Part shown: positions 43,020-55,300 of the stretch, one piece after another
How the letters are laid out: each line of letters starts with the position of its first letter
How positions within the stretch are numbered: position 1 is the stretch's first letter
Source: Trichoplax sp. H2
Lineage: Eukaryota; Placozoa; Uniplacotomia; Trichoplacea
Direction of reading: 5' to 3'
Length of the DNA: 64,000 bases
NCBI GenBank assembly: GCA_003344405.1
Contig: NOWV01000006.1
Location: 992,001 to 1,056,000, forward strand
The notes under the pieces: generated by a model
The model's database searches: none
The model's input: only the letters and a program-made list of their open reading frames with translations
Told to the model about the DNA's origin: nothing
Made by a program: the position numbers and the translations under genes

Positions 43020-43465
43020 ATTTGGTACATAGTACATGTACCGTATACTGTATTATACTACTTAATTAGGTAATTGAAACCATGTGTTGTCTTATACTAT
43101 ACTGTACCGCAAGCAGTGTTTAATTAGCCCATGTCACCGTGGCGTCGTAGAGTGGTATACAGTACAGTACAGTACGATGCTACAGTAGCAATCAAGAACG
43201 TAAAAATGATATCGAAGGTGTCGGTCGTTTTCCGGCTTCATACTGTACTGTACATCAACCTAGAAACATGATCTATGCGCAATATACTGTATAGTTCATC
43301 GATTTCCAGCAAGAAATCATAAATAATAATAAGAATTAATCAGAAACTCGATCGTATTATAGTCAAACTTTTTAGTAGTTAGGGATACTGGAATATTAAT
43401 TGAGTCTTTTAATTTATTTTTAATAATTGAGATGTATTGATAATACTGTACAGTGTACAGTAGTG
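43020..43465. repeat. CTGTA/TACAG pentamer patches
   Basis: Includes tacagtacagtacagtacga (43157-43176), actgtactgtacatc near 43243 and actgtacagtgtacagtag near 43445. Confidence 0.7.
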
Positions 43466-43919
43466 TTAATCGAGCAGTTAATTAACTTGAACGCAGATCG
43501 TACATAGATTTCGCTATCAAACCCGTTGGAAGGGAGTGCCCTGAATATTTCACGGAACTGTAGTTATTCAAACTTTAAATGTCTGAAAACGATTTCAATC
43601 TGCATCTTCAGTAGTAAGGATTGTTGTGATGCGGAGTTATTATTCACTTTACTGTATAAGTTGGTTAGAAGTTAGAATCTCTTTTCATAGATCTGCTTGC
43701 TATGAACCAGAGTCTACAGACTACAGCTTCTGAGTGAGATGACTAATAAAAGTCTTAAAAGGGAAATACAGTATTCATTTACAGTCAGTAATCCTCCGTT
43801 ACTTTAGTGCTAAGGTATAATACAAGAATCTACATAGATCCCAATGCAATTACGGCGCATCGGATAGGAACCAAAATATACGTACTTTGCAAAGGTCTGG
43901 CAGGAAGTATCCTTTTCTT

Positions 43920-44015
43920 CACTACTGTACGGTAGTCTGTAGCTAGAGTTGCAATCCGAATCCAGCACTATACAGTACTGTACCAGAGTAAACTTTGTAC
44001 AGTACTGTACTAAAA
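43920..44015. repeat. CTGTA/TACAG pentamer patches
   Basis: Includes tacagtactgtaccag and ttgtacagtactgtactaaa. Confidence 0.7.
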
Positions 44016-44358
44016 TACGCACTGTAGCCTCTAAGGCTCTAACTGTTTAATACGAAATTATAGAAAGTAAAAAATAAAATAAACGAAGTTCACCATAAGC
44101 TGAATAGTTAAAAGATTGCATCTTATTGATTTACCGCTATAAACGTGAAGATCTTCAATCTCATAAAATAAAATGCGCGAATACGTATTTCATGAACGCA
44201 AAGTTTTTATTATGCGAGTGAACACTGAACAGAAGCGTACTGGAATTTTAACGAACACTTTCATTAAAACTTTAATACAAGTCTACGCGAATGTTGTTAG
44301 CTTCGTACGATTGACACGCAACTATTGTGATGTCTACGTCGGTATACCACAGTTATTA

Positions 44359-44403
44359 GAATATATATATATATATATATACTGTATATATATATACAGT
44401 ATA
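44359..44403. repeat. TA microsatellite flanked by pentamer palindrome
   Basis: About 22 bp of (TA)n followed by tactgtatatatatataca + gta, a perfect inverted repeat. Confidence 0.8.
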
Positions 44404-44626
44404 AACAGTAACAGTAAAGTTCGAAGATAAGAAATAATATTTTATAATAATTTACACACCTGATTTCTGTCCAGGCAATACGATACGTTTCGGTTTGGCT
44501 ATAACCAATGGTAAAAGCTATTGCGGTATCGAACTGTTTTATGCTATTTTTGCAGATCAGATCAGCGAGATACGATTGATAACAGATGGCGATGGATAGG
44601 AGTGACCGGTAGGGCGGGGCCCTTTT

Positions 44627-44760
44627 TGTACAGTACAGTACATTGGTATAAAAGTACTGAAAAGTACAGTACTGCACGTGTACTGTACACTGTACAGTAC
44701 AGTACGTACAGTATAACTCCTACAGTATTTCGAATAAAGATCAATACTGGTACAGTACTA
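44627..44760. repeat. CTGTA/TACAG pentamer array
   Basis: Includes ttgtacagtacagtacatt, aagtacagtactgcacgtg and tgtactgtacactgtacagt. Confidence 0.85.
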
Positions 44761-45372
44761 CATGCGCTAAGATAGGAAGCAGTCTCACCTCGACCGTCTC
44801 ACCTCTTCATAACTCCTCTGTACAGTAGAGACTCTAAAAATAAGGATCTCTATGATCATCATTGTTTATGCTGTACAGTACTGTAGAAGCGTTGGCAGTC
44901 CTGGCCCTGTGGAAAAAGGGTGACCTTTTTTACTTTAGTAGTAACTGCTACAGTAATCATTATCCTACTAAGTTTACTGACTTTATATTATTATTTTTAA
45001 TTACTCACGCAGTATTTCTGAAAATTTTGAATTAGTACTGTAATACTAATTTAGTCTCTATGAAACGTATTTCAAGTTACTAATAATTGATAATGGCATA
45101 TCGTTAATCTTTCTCATAATTGGAAAATTTAATTAGACTATGTTAAACATATTTATTTGAAGACTTTAGTGCGTCAGCAGTTGTGAAATTCCCAAAGTAT
45201 AGTGTAGTAAAACTTTGATGCATGCTGGTATTAAACGTACAGAATCGCAGTATGGAATAAAAGTTAAGGTACGGCGATAGCCGTTTTTACAATGGCGACC
45301 AGCCTGTAGCCTCTTATTTCATTAGGGAGTTTAGTTGAAATACATTAGTGTAATTAGTATTCCAACAGCCAG

Positions 45373-45419
45373 GGACTTATTGATAAAAATGTATCAGAAT
45401 CATTTTTATCAAAAAGTCC
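45373..45419. repeat. Foldback with GGACTT/AAGTCC ends
   Basis: ggactt-att-gataaaaat (45373-45390) pairs with atttttatc-aaa-aagtcc (45402-45419) except for a 3-nt internal mismatch; 11-nt loop. The termini resemble the foldbacks at 25512 and 28848. Confidence 0.75.
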
Positions 45420-45593
45420 GTGACTCAGGATAGTACAATAAAATGGCAGAAAAATGAGTTAAATGACCGTCCCTCTCACTTCTTGACGCATGCTACGGAT
45501 TACTGACTAATTTTTAATAGGAATCTTCTCTCAAGGTGTAATATGAGTGTTGAGGGACAATAATGAAGGATACCAACGACGGTTATCTTCATC

Positions 45594-45833
45594 ATACTGT
45601 ACTGTACTGTACTGTACTGTAGGTGATACTGGGATGAAGGAAAGTAATAAAGGTACTGTACGGATTGAGTCATCGTCAAAAAATGTTTGAAACACTTTGT
45701 ACAGTACTGTAAAGTATGCGCAGCACTATACTATTTAGTACGGTACAGTACTGTACTGTATTGTACTGTACTGTACTGTACTGTACAGTACTGTACAGTA
45801 CGATGGATCTACAGTACAGTACTGTACAGTAGA
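45594..45833. repeat. CTGTA/TACAG pentamer array upstream of RSPH3
   Basis: Starts with five or more uninterrupted ctgta units (45596-45621). Then 45699-45833 has runs such as tactgtactgtactgtacag and gtacagtactgtacagtaga. It lies about 300-500 bp upstream of the RSPH3 ATG. Confidence 0.92.
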
Positions 45834-46116
45834 TAACAGAACACTGTTCTTTGAATAGCATTTTACGGTAATCTGTCGCTATGGTTACCAGATCATTTAT
45901 TGATGTTTTCCTACTCTTAAAGTCTTGACCATTCAACGTCGTGTACAGTATACTGTAATACTAGCCTATTGGCCCGACTGAGGAGCATACACATATTTTC
46001 CTTCCATTATATTAATACACTAACTTTGTACCGCTAGTCATACCAAAATTACTCGAACCCTCGTCTAATTTTTCATCGTAGAGATACTGTTAAAAAGTTA
46101 CTATCACTCCCAAAAG

Positions 46117-48591
46117 ATGACAACCATGATTTCTCATAATCCAACCGATGGTGGGACATATACATTCGCTTCTAAGCCTCAAGCAGTACGGCAGCGGCAG
46201 AAGTATAGAAATCCTTATCCCCAACAGTAAGCAACTAAGTATTTTATGTAAACTGATGTTGCTGTATTAATAAATTGTAAAAAGGAATCGCATTATTGAG
46301 CCTGGATATTTAAAATACTGCCCGATCTCAGAGTAAAGAAGTTTTAGCGGCAGCTACGCTACGAATAAATCATATTCTGAATTTAATCATTAACTTTATT
46401 TACTAATATCATTGTAGGGACGTCGAAGCAGCGAAATTTGGAAATTTAATGCATGATCGGCGTGTCGTAAGAGGAAATACATACGCCTTGAGAAATTTAC
46501 CTGCGGTAAATTTTATTTTAACAAGATTCAATACAAAACGACCACAATTGCATGTTATACTTAATGTTCACGATGTGAAGTTGTAAGAAATAGATTGTAC
46601 TAAGACTGTAAAATAATACAGTGTTGATATATCATACTAATGGAACACGAGATGTTACAGTGTTATAAATAAGTGTACGAAACTGCTTAAAATGTACTTA
46701 TAACCTATCTGTAGATAACATAGCATACATATCATACATAAGTTAGAGTTAACTGTATGTGTAATATATCAAAGAAGTATTAATTAGTTCAGCACTTATA
46801 CAAATCAATCCGTAATACGTACGACAAAGATTGCTCCAAATTATTTAAAACAGCAATCTGAGTATCTTAACTAATATATGTATTTAGCATGAGATAAATG
46901 TAACGACTTATCAGGTGCACCATAAATCTGACTTCTAGTTTTTGAGCTTAAGATAATTTCATTCTGTTGCAATGGTCTGTAATCGATTTTATCAAGATAT
47001 TTTAAAATATTTCATATTATGATCAAATATAGTCGTAATAGAGGCTGAGCAGAACTTGTACTCTGTTGTTGATCTTCTTATTCGCATGTTCAAAGGATGC
47101 ACAGCCGAATCCAATAGAAATTCAGAAGAAAGAAGAGTCTAGACGACGAGCAATTGCTAAGAAGAGAGCCAAAGAACAAATGAAACCTAAAACTCCAGAA
47201 CCTGTTGAAGGACGCCAACATATCGAAATTCAAACTGAATTATATTTAGAGGAACTATCAGATCGGGTGGAAGAAGCCGATATCGAAGTGCAAACTGATG
47301 CTTTTCTCGATCGTCCACCGTCTCCTTTATTTATACCCGCTAAATCTGGAACTGATGTAGCTACTCAAATACTAGAAGGGGATGTAAGTCATTAATTTTA
47401 ATGTCTCTCTTCTAAATGGTATACTCTATTGTCAAACTACGATTATTAGATGCTATGTTACGGGCTTCAAATGTTGAGTAATTTAAAATTTGTGTTAGTT
47501 GTTCGATTTCGATATAGAAGTTAAACCAATACTAGAAGTTTTGGTTGGCAAAACTGTCGAACAGGCACTACTGGAAGTGATGGAGGAGGAAGAATTGGCA
47601 AATTTACGTACACAGCAGGTTGCTACAGAATGGTCTTTTGCTATTTTTCATGAGATTAAAGTTTACGCTATAGTTGATATTTCTTATTATTATAGCGTAA
47701 GTTTGAAGAACTTCGTAATGCTGAATTGGTTGAAACTCAAAGACTGGAAGAGCAAGAGCGGCGCCATAGAGAGGAAAAACAGAGGCGAATTAAGCAACAA
47801 AGAGACGTCCTGGAAAAAGAGCAAGAAACTTCAGAAAAACTTGCTGCCAGAGCATTTGCACAGGTAGTACTTTCACTTTTTATACCACATGTATAAAGAA
47901 AGATGTTACAGACTTTAGTAAATTGAAAGTATTCACGATTTATTATCTAGAGCTATATTGCCGATTTGGCACCATCAGTTTTTGGGACTCTTCGGGATAA
48001 CGGTTACTTCTTTGATCTCATTGAAAGATGTTAGTCTTAATATAAAATCGATTTTTCGTAAAATAGAGTGTAATGCAAAATGTTTTAATTAACTTATTTA
48101 TGTCTGTTACACTGCAGCGGTTGAATCATCATTTATCCCTCATCTTATGAGTTGCGTTGATAATAATCTGTCCCAAGCAGTCATTGCAAGACGAATCCTT
48201 AATGGTAAAGCTTTAGTTTCTATTGGATACAGCGAGACGAAGTTATATTACTAATAATATAATCATATTTTCATAAAAACTAGCTTTGATACGTGATGTG
48301 ACAACAAAAAGGGCTGAACAATTTAAGAAAACTGAAGAAGAAGAGGCTGTAGCAGCAGCAGTCGCAGCTGCTATGGCAGCTTCATCACAAACACAAACAG
48401 ATTTGCCTACTGTACAACTTGAAGTAACAACAGATCAGCCAACCATTGAAGAAGATGGCACTAATGAAAGAATAAATGAAGAAAATGAAGAAACTGATGA
48501 CATTAGAGCCGATGTTATCAATGAAGATGATGATCCGGAAGCATCTCCAAGACCAGACGAAGAAGAGGAAGGGAATGACGAACAACAATAA
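46117..48591 (+). CDS. RSPH3: Radial spoke head protein 3 homologue (RSPH3)
   Basis: RSPH3 is a radial-spoke stalk protein of motile-cilium axonemes and an A-kinase anchoring protein. Exons: 46117-46226, 46418-46505, 47096-47383, 47499-47618, 47696-47863, 47951-48029, 48118-48204 and 48284-48591. They sum to 1248 nt, phases closed (415 residues; the human short form is about 418). Motifs: GTYTFASKPQAVRQRQKYRN, NLMHDRRVVRGNTYAL, TPEPVEGRQHIEIQTELYLE, VQTDAFLDRPPSPLFIPAKS, LFDFDIEVKPILEVLVGKTV, EVMEEEELANLR, QRLEEQERRHREEKQRR, KLAARAFAQ and APSVFGTLRDNGYFFDLIER. All follow human RSPH3 in order. The C-terminal exon is Ala/Glu/Asp-rich and diverged. It indicates motile cilia. The strong in-frame ATG at 46117 gives the family-like start. 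Confidence 0.95.
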
Positions 48592-49349
48592 AACAATTTT
48601 GTAATTATAACCAGTCGATCTTTACATTCACTAAAGACTGTTATGCCTGTACCATACCGAATTCAATATTAAATCTCAACCAGTGCGAAATTTATTTGTG
48701 ACTATTTACTGTTAAAGGTTTCGTCATGCTTAATTTACTGTCTAAATCCATAAATCTGGTAAGGAGAAAATTAATGTTAAATATTTGTGCTGCATTTTGA
48801 TGGTTAAAGCTAGTATGACTAGGTATATATTTCATAGAAATGTATAGTATTGTTACTATTTGTTAGGGTTTTAACAGTAAAGGAGACAATTCGCTCGTCG
48901 CCCTATTTAATGTTATACTAAGAGATGTTTCACTCTGCTAGTATTTTAACAAATACTTTATTTTAATCGCTCCTTCACCTAATTGTGCCAGCATTCTATG
49001 GACGATATATAAGAAACCGGCTAAGAAAAATTTCTAAACATTATTAAATGAAATCTAGTACTGTACTGCCCATAACTTAATATTTGTTAAAATAGTTCAT
49101 TTCACTTTAATAAATATCCATATCAACTGCTATTTAGTGCGTTTTTAATAGCAGCGTAAAAAATAAAGATTAGATCATCTCATAATTTGAAATATCAACA
49201 TTCGATCAGCTATGCCTACTGAAATCGTCCGATATAATGAATTTGATTGCTTTGGCGAACTACTTCAACAAACTTTATTAAATCGTCATCGTTAATTCGA
49301 TCACATTTCAATGGATAAGAATAAAATAATTTGACAATTATCTAAGAGG
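48592..49349. other. Convergent spacer, RSPH3 / CHORDC1
   Basis: 758-bp 3'-3' spacer, presumably both 3' UTRs. No exon recognised; a single isolated agtactgtactg word near 49060 is the only pentamer. Confidence 0.6.
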
Positions 49350-52053
49350 TTACAATTCTAGTTTATTCCAACTATTCGTGTCAAATTTTTTAAGTTTTAT
49401 TTCGATTTTCGTACCAAGGTATTGTACTAAACTCTTTTCCGGTAAGATAACCTACAAGATAAAGGACAGATATTGAAATATTTACAGCATATGTTGAAGA
49501 ACAGCTTAATTTTGTATAATGAATAAGAAGATAAGCATAACTTTGCCTAATGTACTAACCCCTTCGAGGGTTATAGATTTGTTGTATTGTTTTTCGTCGT
49601 CTCCGTAAATCAGGAAAGCTTTAACCTAAATCGGATATAAAAAGTTCAAATAGTTTGCACAATAGTGCAACCAATGAGTACTCGTATAAACTGTGTTATA
49701 ATTTCGTTATATTAATGTAAGTATTCAGTATGCATACAAATGAAAAACATCATACAATAGTGTGATTGGCTTCTATCAGTGATCTTTCAGGATTAACAAG
49801 CTTAGCGTATATTGTAATATATACATTCGAACCAGTTTGATACCAGTCGTACCTTTATCAAGTTGGTATACGCATATGCGAGTATATTAGATTAAAAATA
49901 AATGTAAGTTAAATCGTAATACACAGGTTATCAACTGGAAGCATACGTATTTCTTCGCTTATAAATTATTATCACAATACTTAAATGATTGACTTACCTA
50001 CACTCAGATTGCGTCTGCTGTTATGCGGAATTTAATTTTCGTGGGTGTCATTGTGAAAAAAACGTTATTATTGAAATTTACTGATATCAACGGATTCCGT
50101 ATAAATTTTAAATACAATACTTTATCGTGTTTCCAACAGTGTTGTCCCGTTGCGCAACCCTTTTGATTTAAGAATTCTGTAAAATCGCTCGTTTTCTTAT
50201 TGCAACAAGACCAATATTTCATCCTAGTTGAAACAAAGCGATATCTTGTTAGCATAGCTATTCTATGAAAAACGTTTACTTATTCCGGTACAAAAGCATA
50301 TACCCTTCATGAAAAATCGGGTAGCCTGGATGATGAACACATTCTTTCTGTATATCCTTTTGAGTGCTAAATGACTAGTCAAATAAGGTTTATACACGTA
50401 CATCTCTTCATCTAATTATCTCCATACGGAAATATATAATGGTTTAAGCAGCTTCCTTACACATTTACAGCCACGATTTTGACACGGAGTCCCTTCCGAA
50501 ATTTTATCAGCACTAGGGTCAGCTTCTGCAACATTAATTATTTTATTTTATCCGTATTATATATACTATGATAAAAATGTTTCAATATCTCTAAATTTTT
50601 GCATCACACTTTGATATGAGTCCATGAAAGGTTACCTTTTTCAGAGACAGTTTGTTTCTTGTCCAAAGCCGATTTGAGAGAGGGCGCGACAATAGCCTTG
50701 AGTTGCATAGTTGGTTCATCTTGTCTATATTTAAAACCAATCATATCACGAATATGCACTTTCACATGTGCATGTGCACTGTATGAGAGTTACGTTGATA
50801 TTCGACAAATAAGATCATATTGGCGTGCAGTGTGAACCTGGGTCTTTCTTGGATCTTTTTGGGTTGATTGTTAACTTCTATTACCTTCCAAACAAGCATG
50901 TAATATCAATCAATATCTGAAGCATTTAACGTTTAGTTTCGACCGAAGGGACTTAAGGAAGACACTGTAGGTACTATATTATTGAATAACAACTGATGCA
51001 ATTCAAGATCGATTAATTATTGTTAGTACCTCCCCTGGTTGTAATTTAGTGGTTACTTCTAATTTTTCCGCTTGCGGTTTTATATTACAATGGTGAGATC
51101 TTGTACAACCCTTGGAAGCAAGTATAAATAAAATAGGCTATGAGATTGTACGATGTGCAGTACAGTATACCAGTACTGTATTATCATTGCTGCGAAAGAG
51201 TACTTGATCCGTCAACAGTTGCACAGGCATTAGCAAGGAAATGATGGTGAAAGTTTTATAGAAATATTTTAAATGTTCTATATTAACTACGGCTAGCAGT
51301 ATACTGTAGTCTGCCTACCGGATAGTTCAGAAAGACCGTAAAATCGGTAGAGCGTTGTTTACAGCAAGACCAGCTCTGGAGAAGGGAAATCGATAATTAT
51401 GAAATTTCTGAGAGTTGATTAATTATAAGCAATAAAAATTACTTCGAATTCTCAAAACCTTATACGCATCGTGAAAGACAGGCTTGCCAGGGTGGAATAT
51501 ACAAGCGTCTAAAACATTTAAAAATAGTTACATTAATTGATTTTGTATAATGAAAACAGCCTGCTAGTTTGCTACAGAAGTAATTGAAGTACTTGCTGCG
51601 ACTTTAGCTTTACGGTACTTTATGTTCAGGTACTGTATGTTTCTGGTGTTTTCGTGTCGATTAAGTTCTTAACTTAACATACAGTACTTGGGAATAAGTG
51701 CACGCCTATACTATCATATAAAATAATAACTCGCGGGCTACAGTAATTTATTGCTCACAGCATTTGTACAGTATTAGCTGCGAAATCTAGTATCGATAAT
51801 ACTGTGCTGTTTGGTTGAGCCCGTTCTTTTGTAACCGTGAACTAATGATGTCTGTGGAGGTGGAATAAACTTCTTTTATTAGGGGTTCATGCCTGCATGA
51901 ACTTGTAACTACAACTTTGCAAATAGGGTATTATGTAGACTTAAACAATGTGTGAAAATAAAGCTCACCATCTGAATTATCTGATTCGCGATATTTTTTA
52001 CCGCAGCCTTTGTTGTGGCACTGCAATAGACCGTATTCACCTTCATCAATCAT
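49350..52053 (-). CDS. CHORDC1: CHORD-CS protein (CHORDC1/morgana)
   Basis: CHORDC1 is an HSP90 co-chaperone with two zinc-binding CHORD domains and a CS domain. Exons: 51969-52053 (ATG), 51459-51508, 51319-51375, 51030-51110, 50636-50724, 50461-50525, 50304-50347, 50121-50223, a 20-nt microexon 49998-50017, 49756-49852, 49560-49625 and 49350-49451. CHORD1: [64 protein letters not shown]2: [60 protein letters not shown] domain: [49 protein letters not shown], ending NSWNKLEL. The junction between exons 4 and 5 is not phase-perfect. CHORD2 is about 11 residues shorter than human between GCKC and ECVHH, so another microexon may be missed. The divergent neighbour ALG5 starts 345 bp away. Confidence 0.93.
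49998..50017 (-). CDS. CHORDC1: 20-nt microexon of CHORDC1
   Basis: Minus-strand cagacgcaatctgagtgtag lies between an acceptor (ataacag) and a donor (gtaagt). It encodes QTQSEC plus two bases of Arg, joining WKHDK of the previous exon to the CS-domain start YDWYQTG. Without it, the reading frame and the conserved CRHDW-type motif are lost. The longer open frame overlapping it runs into an in-frame stop and lacks family similarity. Confidence 0.75.
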
Positions 52054-52397
52054 TTTAAACTTTTCACTTTTCTTGTAATAAGGTTTAAAGATTCGTTTAA
52101 GGTACAGTACGCTCACACGGTGAACTTGTTCCAGTAACAGTGTTAGAAGTTAGAACTTTGAATCGAATTGTACGGTACTGTACTGTGCTGTCTATAAAAG
52201 GCATACTGTACAGCTGCGCAGATTGTACAAGTGTACAGTACATACAGTACATTGCAATTTACTGTACTGCATTGTACTGTAGTACAGTACAGTATACTGT
52301 ACAATATACTGTACTGCACAGAATCCTGTGCTGTGCAAGTTACGGGATCGTTTTCCATCTACTGTACTTGCCACTGCTGCGATAAATTTCATAAGAA
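52054..52397. promoter_or_regulatory. Compact divergent promoter region CHORDC1/ALG5
   Basis: Only 344 bp separate the two ATGs, which face away from each other, so both promoters must lie here or overlap the 5' UTRs. About half is a pentamer array (52168-52330). No convincing TATA box or Inr was picked out. Confidence 0.55.
52168..52330. repeat. CTGTA/TACAG pentamer array in bidirectional promoter
   Basis: Includes tgtacggtactgtactgtgc, actgtactgcattgtactgt and agtacagtacagtatactgt. It fills the centre of the CHORDC1/ALG5 divergent spacer. Confidence 0.9.
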
Positions 52398-55300
52398 ATG
52401 ACAATAATTTCATTGGTAGATTTACCATGGAATCTATTACTAGGAATAGTAATTTCCTTAATAATTTCCTCATTTGTTATGGTAAGTTTATATGTATTTA
52501 ATTAAAAATTTCAATGTAAATGTTCAATTAGTAAGCGGTACTGCGACAGCAAAAGTAGTAATACGCGTAAGTTCCATTAATTTTGATGAATTCTTAGTGT
52601 ACTATGGCTATGACTGTACGCGTATATTTGGTTTAGTCAAAGATTATTCATTTACAGTCGAATACAATTTTAAGTCTTATAATATGCTTGTATACGAATG
52701 ATTTAAGCGTACAAACAAAAGAAACAGCCTGTAATTTATGGAGGCCAGAAATGAGTTGTAAATGCTTTATGGATATACTCTTTAAAGTGTTCACATGATA
52801 ACTCTGATTTACAAATATTTTGAAGGTAAATTGGTTGATACCTCGTAGTGCGATCGGCTTCTAATTGCAGCGTTGTCATTATAGTCAACATACACTATCT
52901 TATTTGGCTCCTTGAAATACAGGACAAATTGTACGCGAGCATGTTCTTCAAAGTGTTCATATTATGACTCTGATTTACAAATACGCGTATTTGAAGGTAA
53001 ATTGGTTGATACCTCGTAGTACGTTTAGTATCTAAGTGCAACGTTGTGACTACGGTATTGTCAACATACACTATCTTATTTGTGCTCCTTGAAATACAGG
53101 ACAAACGGTATGTATGCTTTAATTCCGTTATCAACGTCAACTACTTTTAAATATCCGTGATAGTAATAGTGACAGTTTCCTATCTGGCAGCAAAAGCTTA
53201 TGAAATATGAGTATTTGTTAGCTGAAAAGCATAGTGATTAAGTAATAGCAAAATAATCATTACCAAATTACTTGGAGGAGAATACATATACTCGTATGTA
53301 TCTTACGGATCAGTTTTTGCAAATCCTTAAGTCTAGCATGCATTTTTATGGAACAATATAATTAGTAACCGATTGATTTGCATTGAAAAATAGCGCTGGG
53401 TGGCTACTTTTCCAATAAAATTACGTTTTGATGTTGAAGTGCTACTGTATTTTGTAACAAAATCAACTTCTAACACCGCTACGAGTTGAATACTATTTGA
53501 TACATTTTTAACGGTAATTTATTTAAACTTTAGGTCTATATTTTCCTCTTGATGTCAACTAATCGGGCTCCTAACCTCACCAGAACTGAAAATGAAAACT
53601 ATTTCTACGATCCAAACACAGACACGAGGCATAGATTTCCTACAATAAGTGATCCCGCATCTGTAGATGTTACAATTGTTGTTCCATCTTATAATGAAGA
53701 AAAGCGACGTTAGTTATTAGCAATGGTTTAATCCCTGATACTCGCTACACAGTAATCGCTATTAATTAAGTAGTAAACTGATTCGCTCCAATAATAATTT
53801 GTATTTACTGTTAAATTTTATAAAGGCTTTAACTACATTATCAAGTGTTTAAAAATTTCCATTTATCAACAATCACGACATCTTGCTAGTTATGAGTAAT
53901 AGTATCATAGTTTGTCTGAGCTATTGAAGTTTATCTGATTACTAAAAAGAGAATCTAATGAACTTCCTGTACTGCAGTTCCTGTTATGCTGGATGAAACT
54001 ATAGAATATTTTAGGAAGAGAAAGGTACTCATATTGCTGCAGAAATTTGTTGATAACAGCTCTTGTCCGAGTAACTATGGATGATATAACACTTGCAACT
54101 AAGTATGGTTGTACGATACTGTTTATTTTAGCAAAAAAATCGATCGTTTTCATACGAAATCATTGTCGTTGATGATGGAAGTAAAGATCGCACGACTCAG
54201 GTACATTGCTTAACATATCTGCTTTATTGTGATAAGTTCTATTTTATAATGCTAGCAAACCTAGATCCTGATGCAGCAGCTCACTGCCGTACCTTGGCAT
54301 TGAATATTATATTTGATTGCTATAGATTTGATTTTAAATTTGCCATGCTTGTTTTGTTATTAAGTTATATCTTTTACCACTACAGGTCGCACTTGAATAC
54401 GTAAAAGGAAGCGGTACTGATAGTATTCGAGTTCTTACATTAGATTATAATCGTGGAAAAGGGGGAGCCATTAGAATTGTAAGTAATCCAAATCATATTT
54501 TCGACTAATAGTAATCGATTAAATTCTTTAAAAGAAATCTACTATTAGTGCTGTTAAATTGAGATTATATGAACAAATGATTTTAGATTCTACAATATCA
54601 AAAATTTATGTCGATCAGACTTACCTGGCTTAACGTTCAATCTACATCCGTATAAATCGTATTCTACAGTTATATCAACAATATTCCTGATTTAAGCTGA
54701 TGATAACTTTTAAAGAGGCTTAAAATCATATCTTGGGACTTTAAACATTCTACAAGATGATAATTTTATATACGAATTAGATGTAAATCAAAGAACAAAT
54801 CATAATGATATATATGATCCAACAGTAGCGTTGGTAGATAAGGAGTTACCTTACCTTACCTATTCGATATTCGATCGTACAACGTCAATATTAACAGAAA
54901 TGTTGAAAAGACTATTTAGATATTATATCTTATCAATAAGATATAACCGGGTAGCATAAAATTTCTTCGGTCAATCCTTAATACGGAAGGGAAGTAAGAC
55001 GTTCATATTCAGGCATTAATTAATTATTTCACTTTTGTGCTGTGAAATATAACCATCGCCATAATATAATCGATCCTCTCAGATATCAATTTTTGGCCAC
55101 TTATTGATACTGATTGCCATTGTCAAATTCTTTAGGGTGCTTTGAGTTCACGAGGTAGATATATTTTAATGGTAGATGCCGATGGTGCAACCAAATTTGA
55201 AGACATAGAAAAATTAGAACATGCTGCCATGAAACTGAACAAAGATTATTCGAAAGTACTGCATACAGTACATTATAGATATTTTTAAAATATTCCATAC

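Larger units (their letters stand above)
40476..46116. other. 5.6-kb divergent spacer, ERM / RSPH3
   Basis: 5'-5' spacer rich in pentamer arrays (listed at 41806, 43020, 43920, 44627 and 45594). It also contains a TA microsatellite at 44360-44400 and a foldback at 45373-45419. No coding exon recognised on either strand; open frames here are repeat artefacts or unsupported. Confidence 0.5.

Noticed and set aside
44380-44401. tactgtatatatatatacag + ta looks like a bacterial LexA/SOS box
   Set aside because: The context is plainly eukaryotic, with spliced metazoan genes; the match arises because the pentamer TACTG/CAGTA flanks a TA microsatellite.
50004-50120. Read-through of the CHORDC1 exon at 50121-50223 into a frame containing [15 protein letters not shown]
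   Set aside because: It superficially resembles the CS-domain strand, but it ends at an in-frame stop. The true CS exons (YDWYQTG..., KAFLIYGDD..., GTKIEIKL...) lie downstream and join through the microexon.
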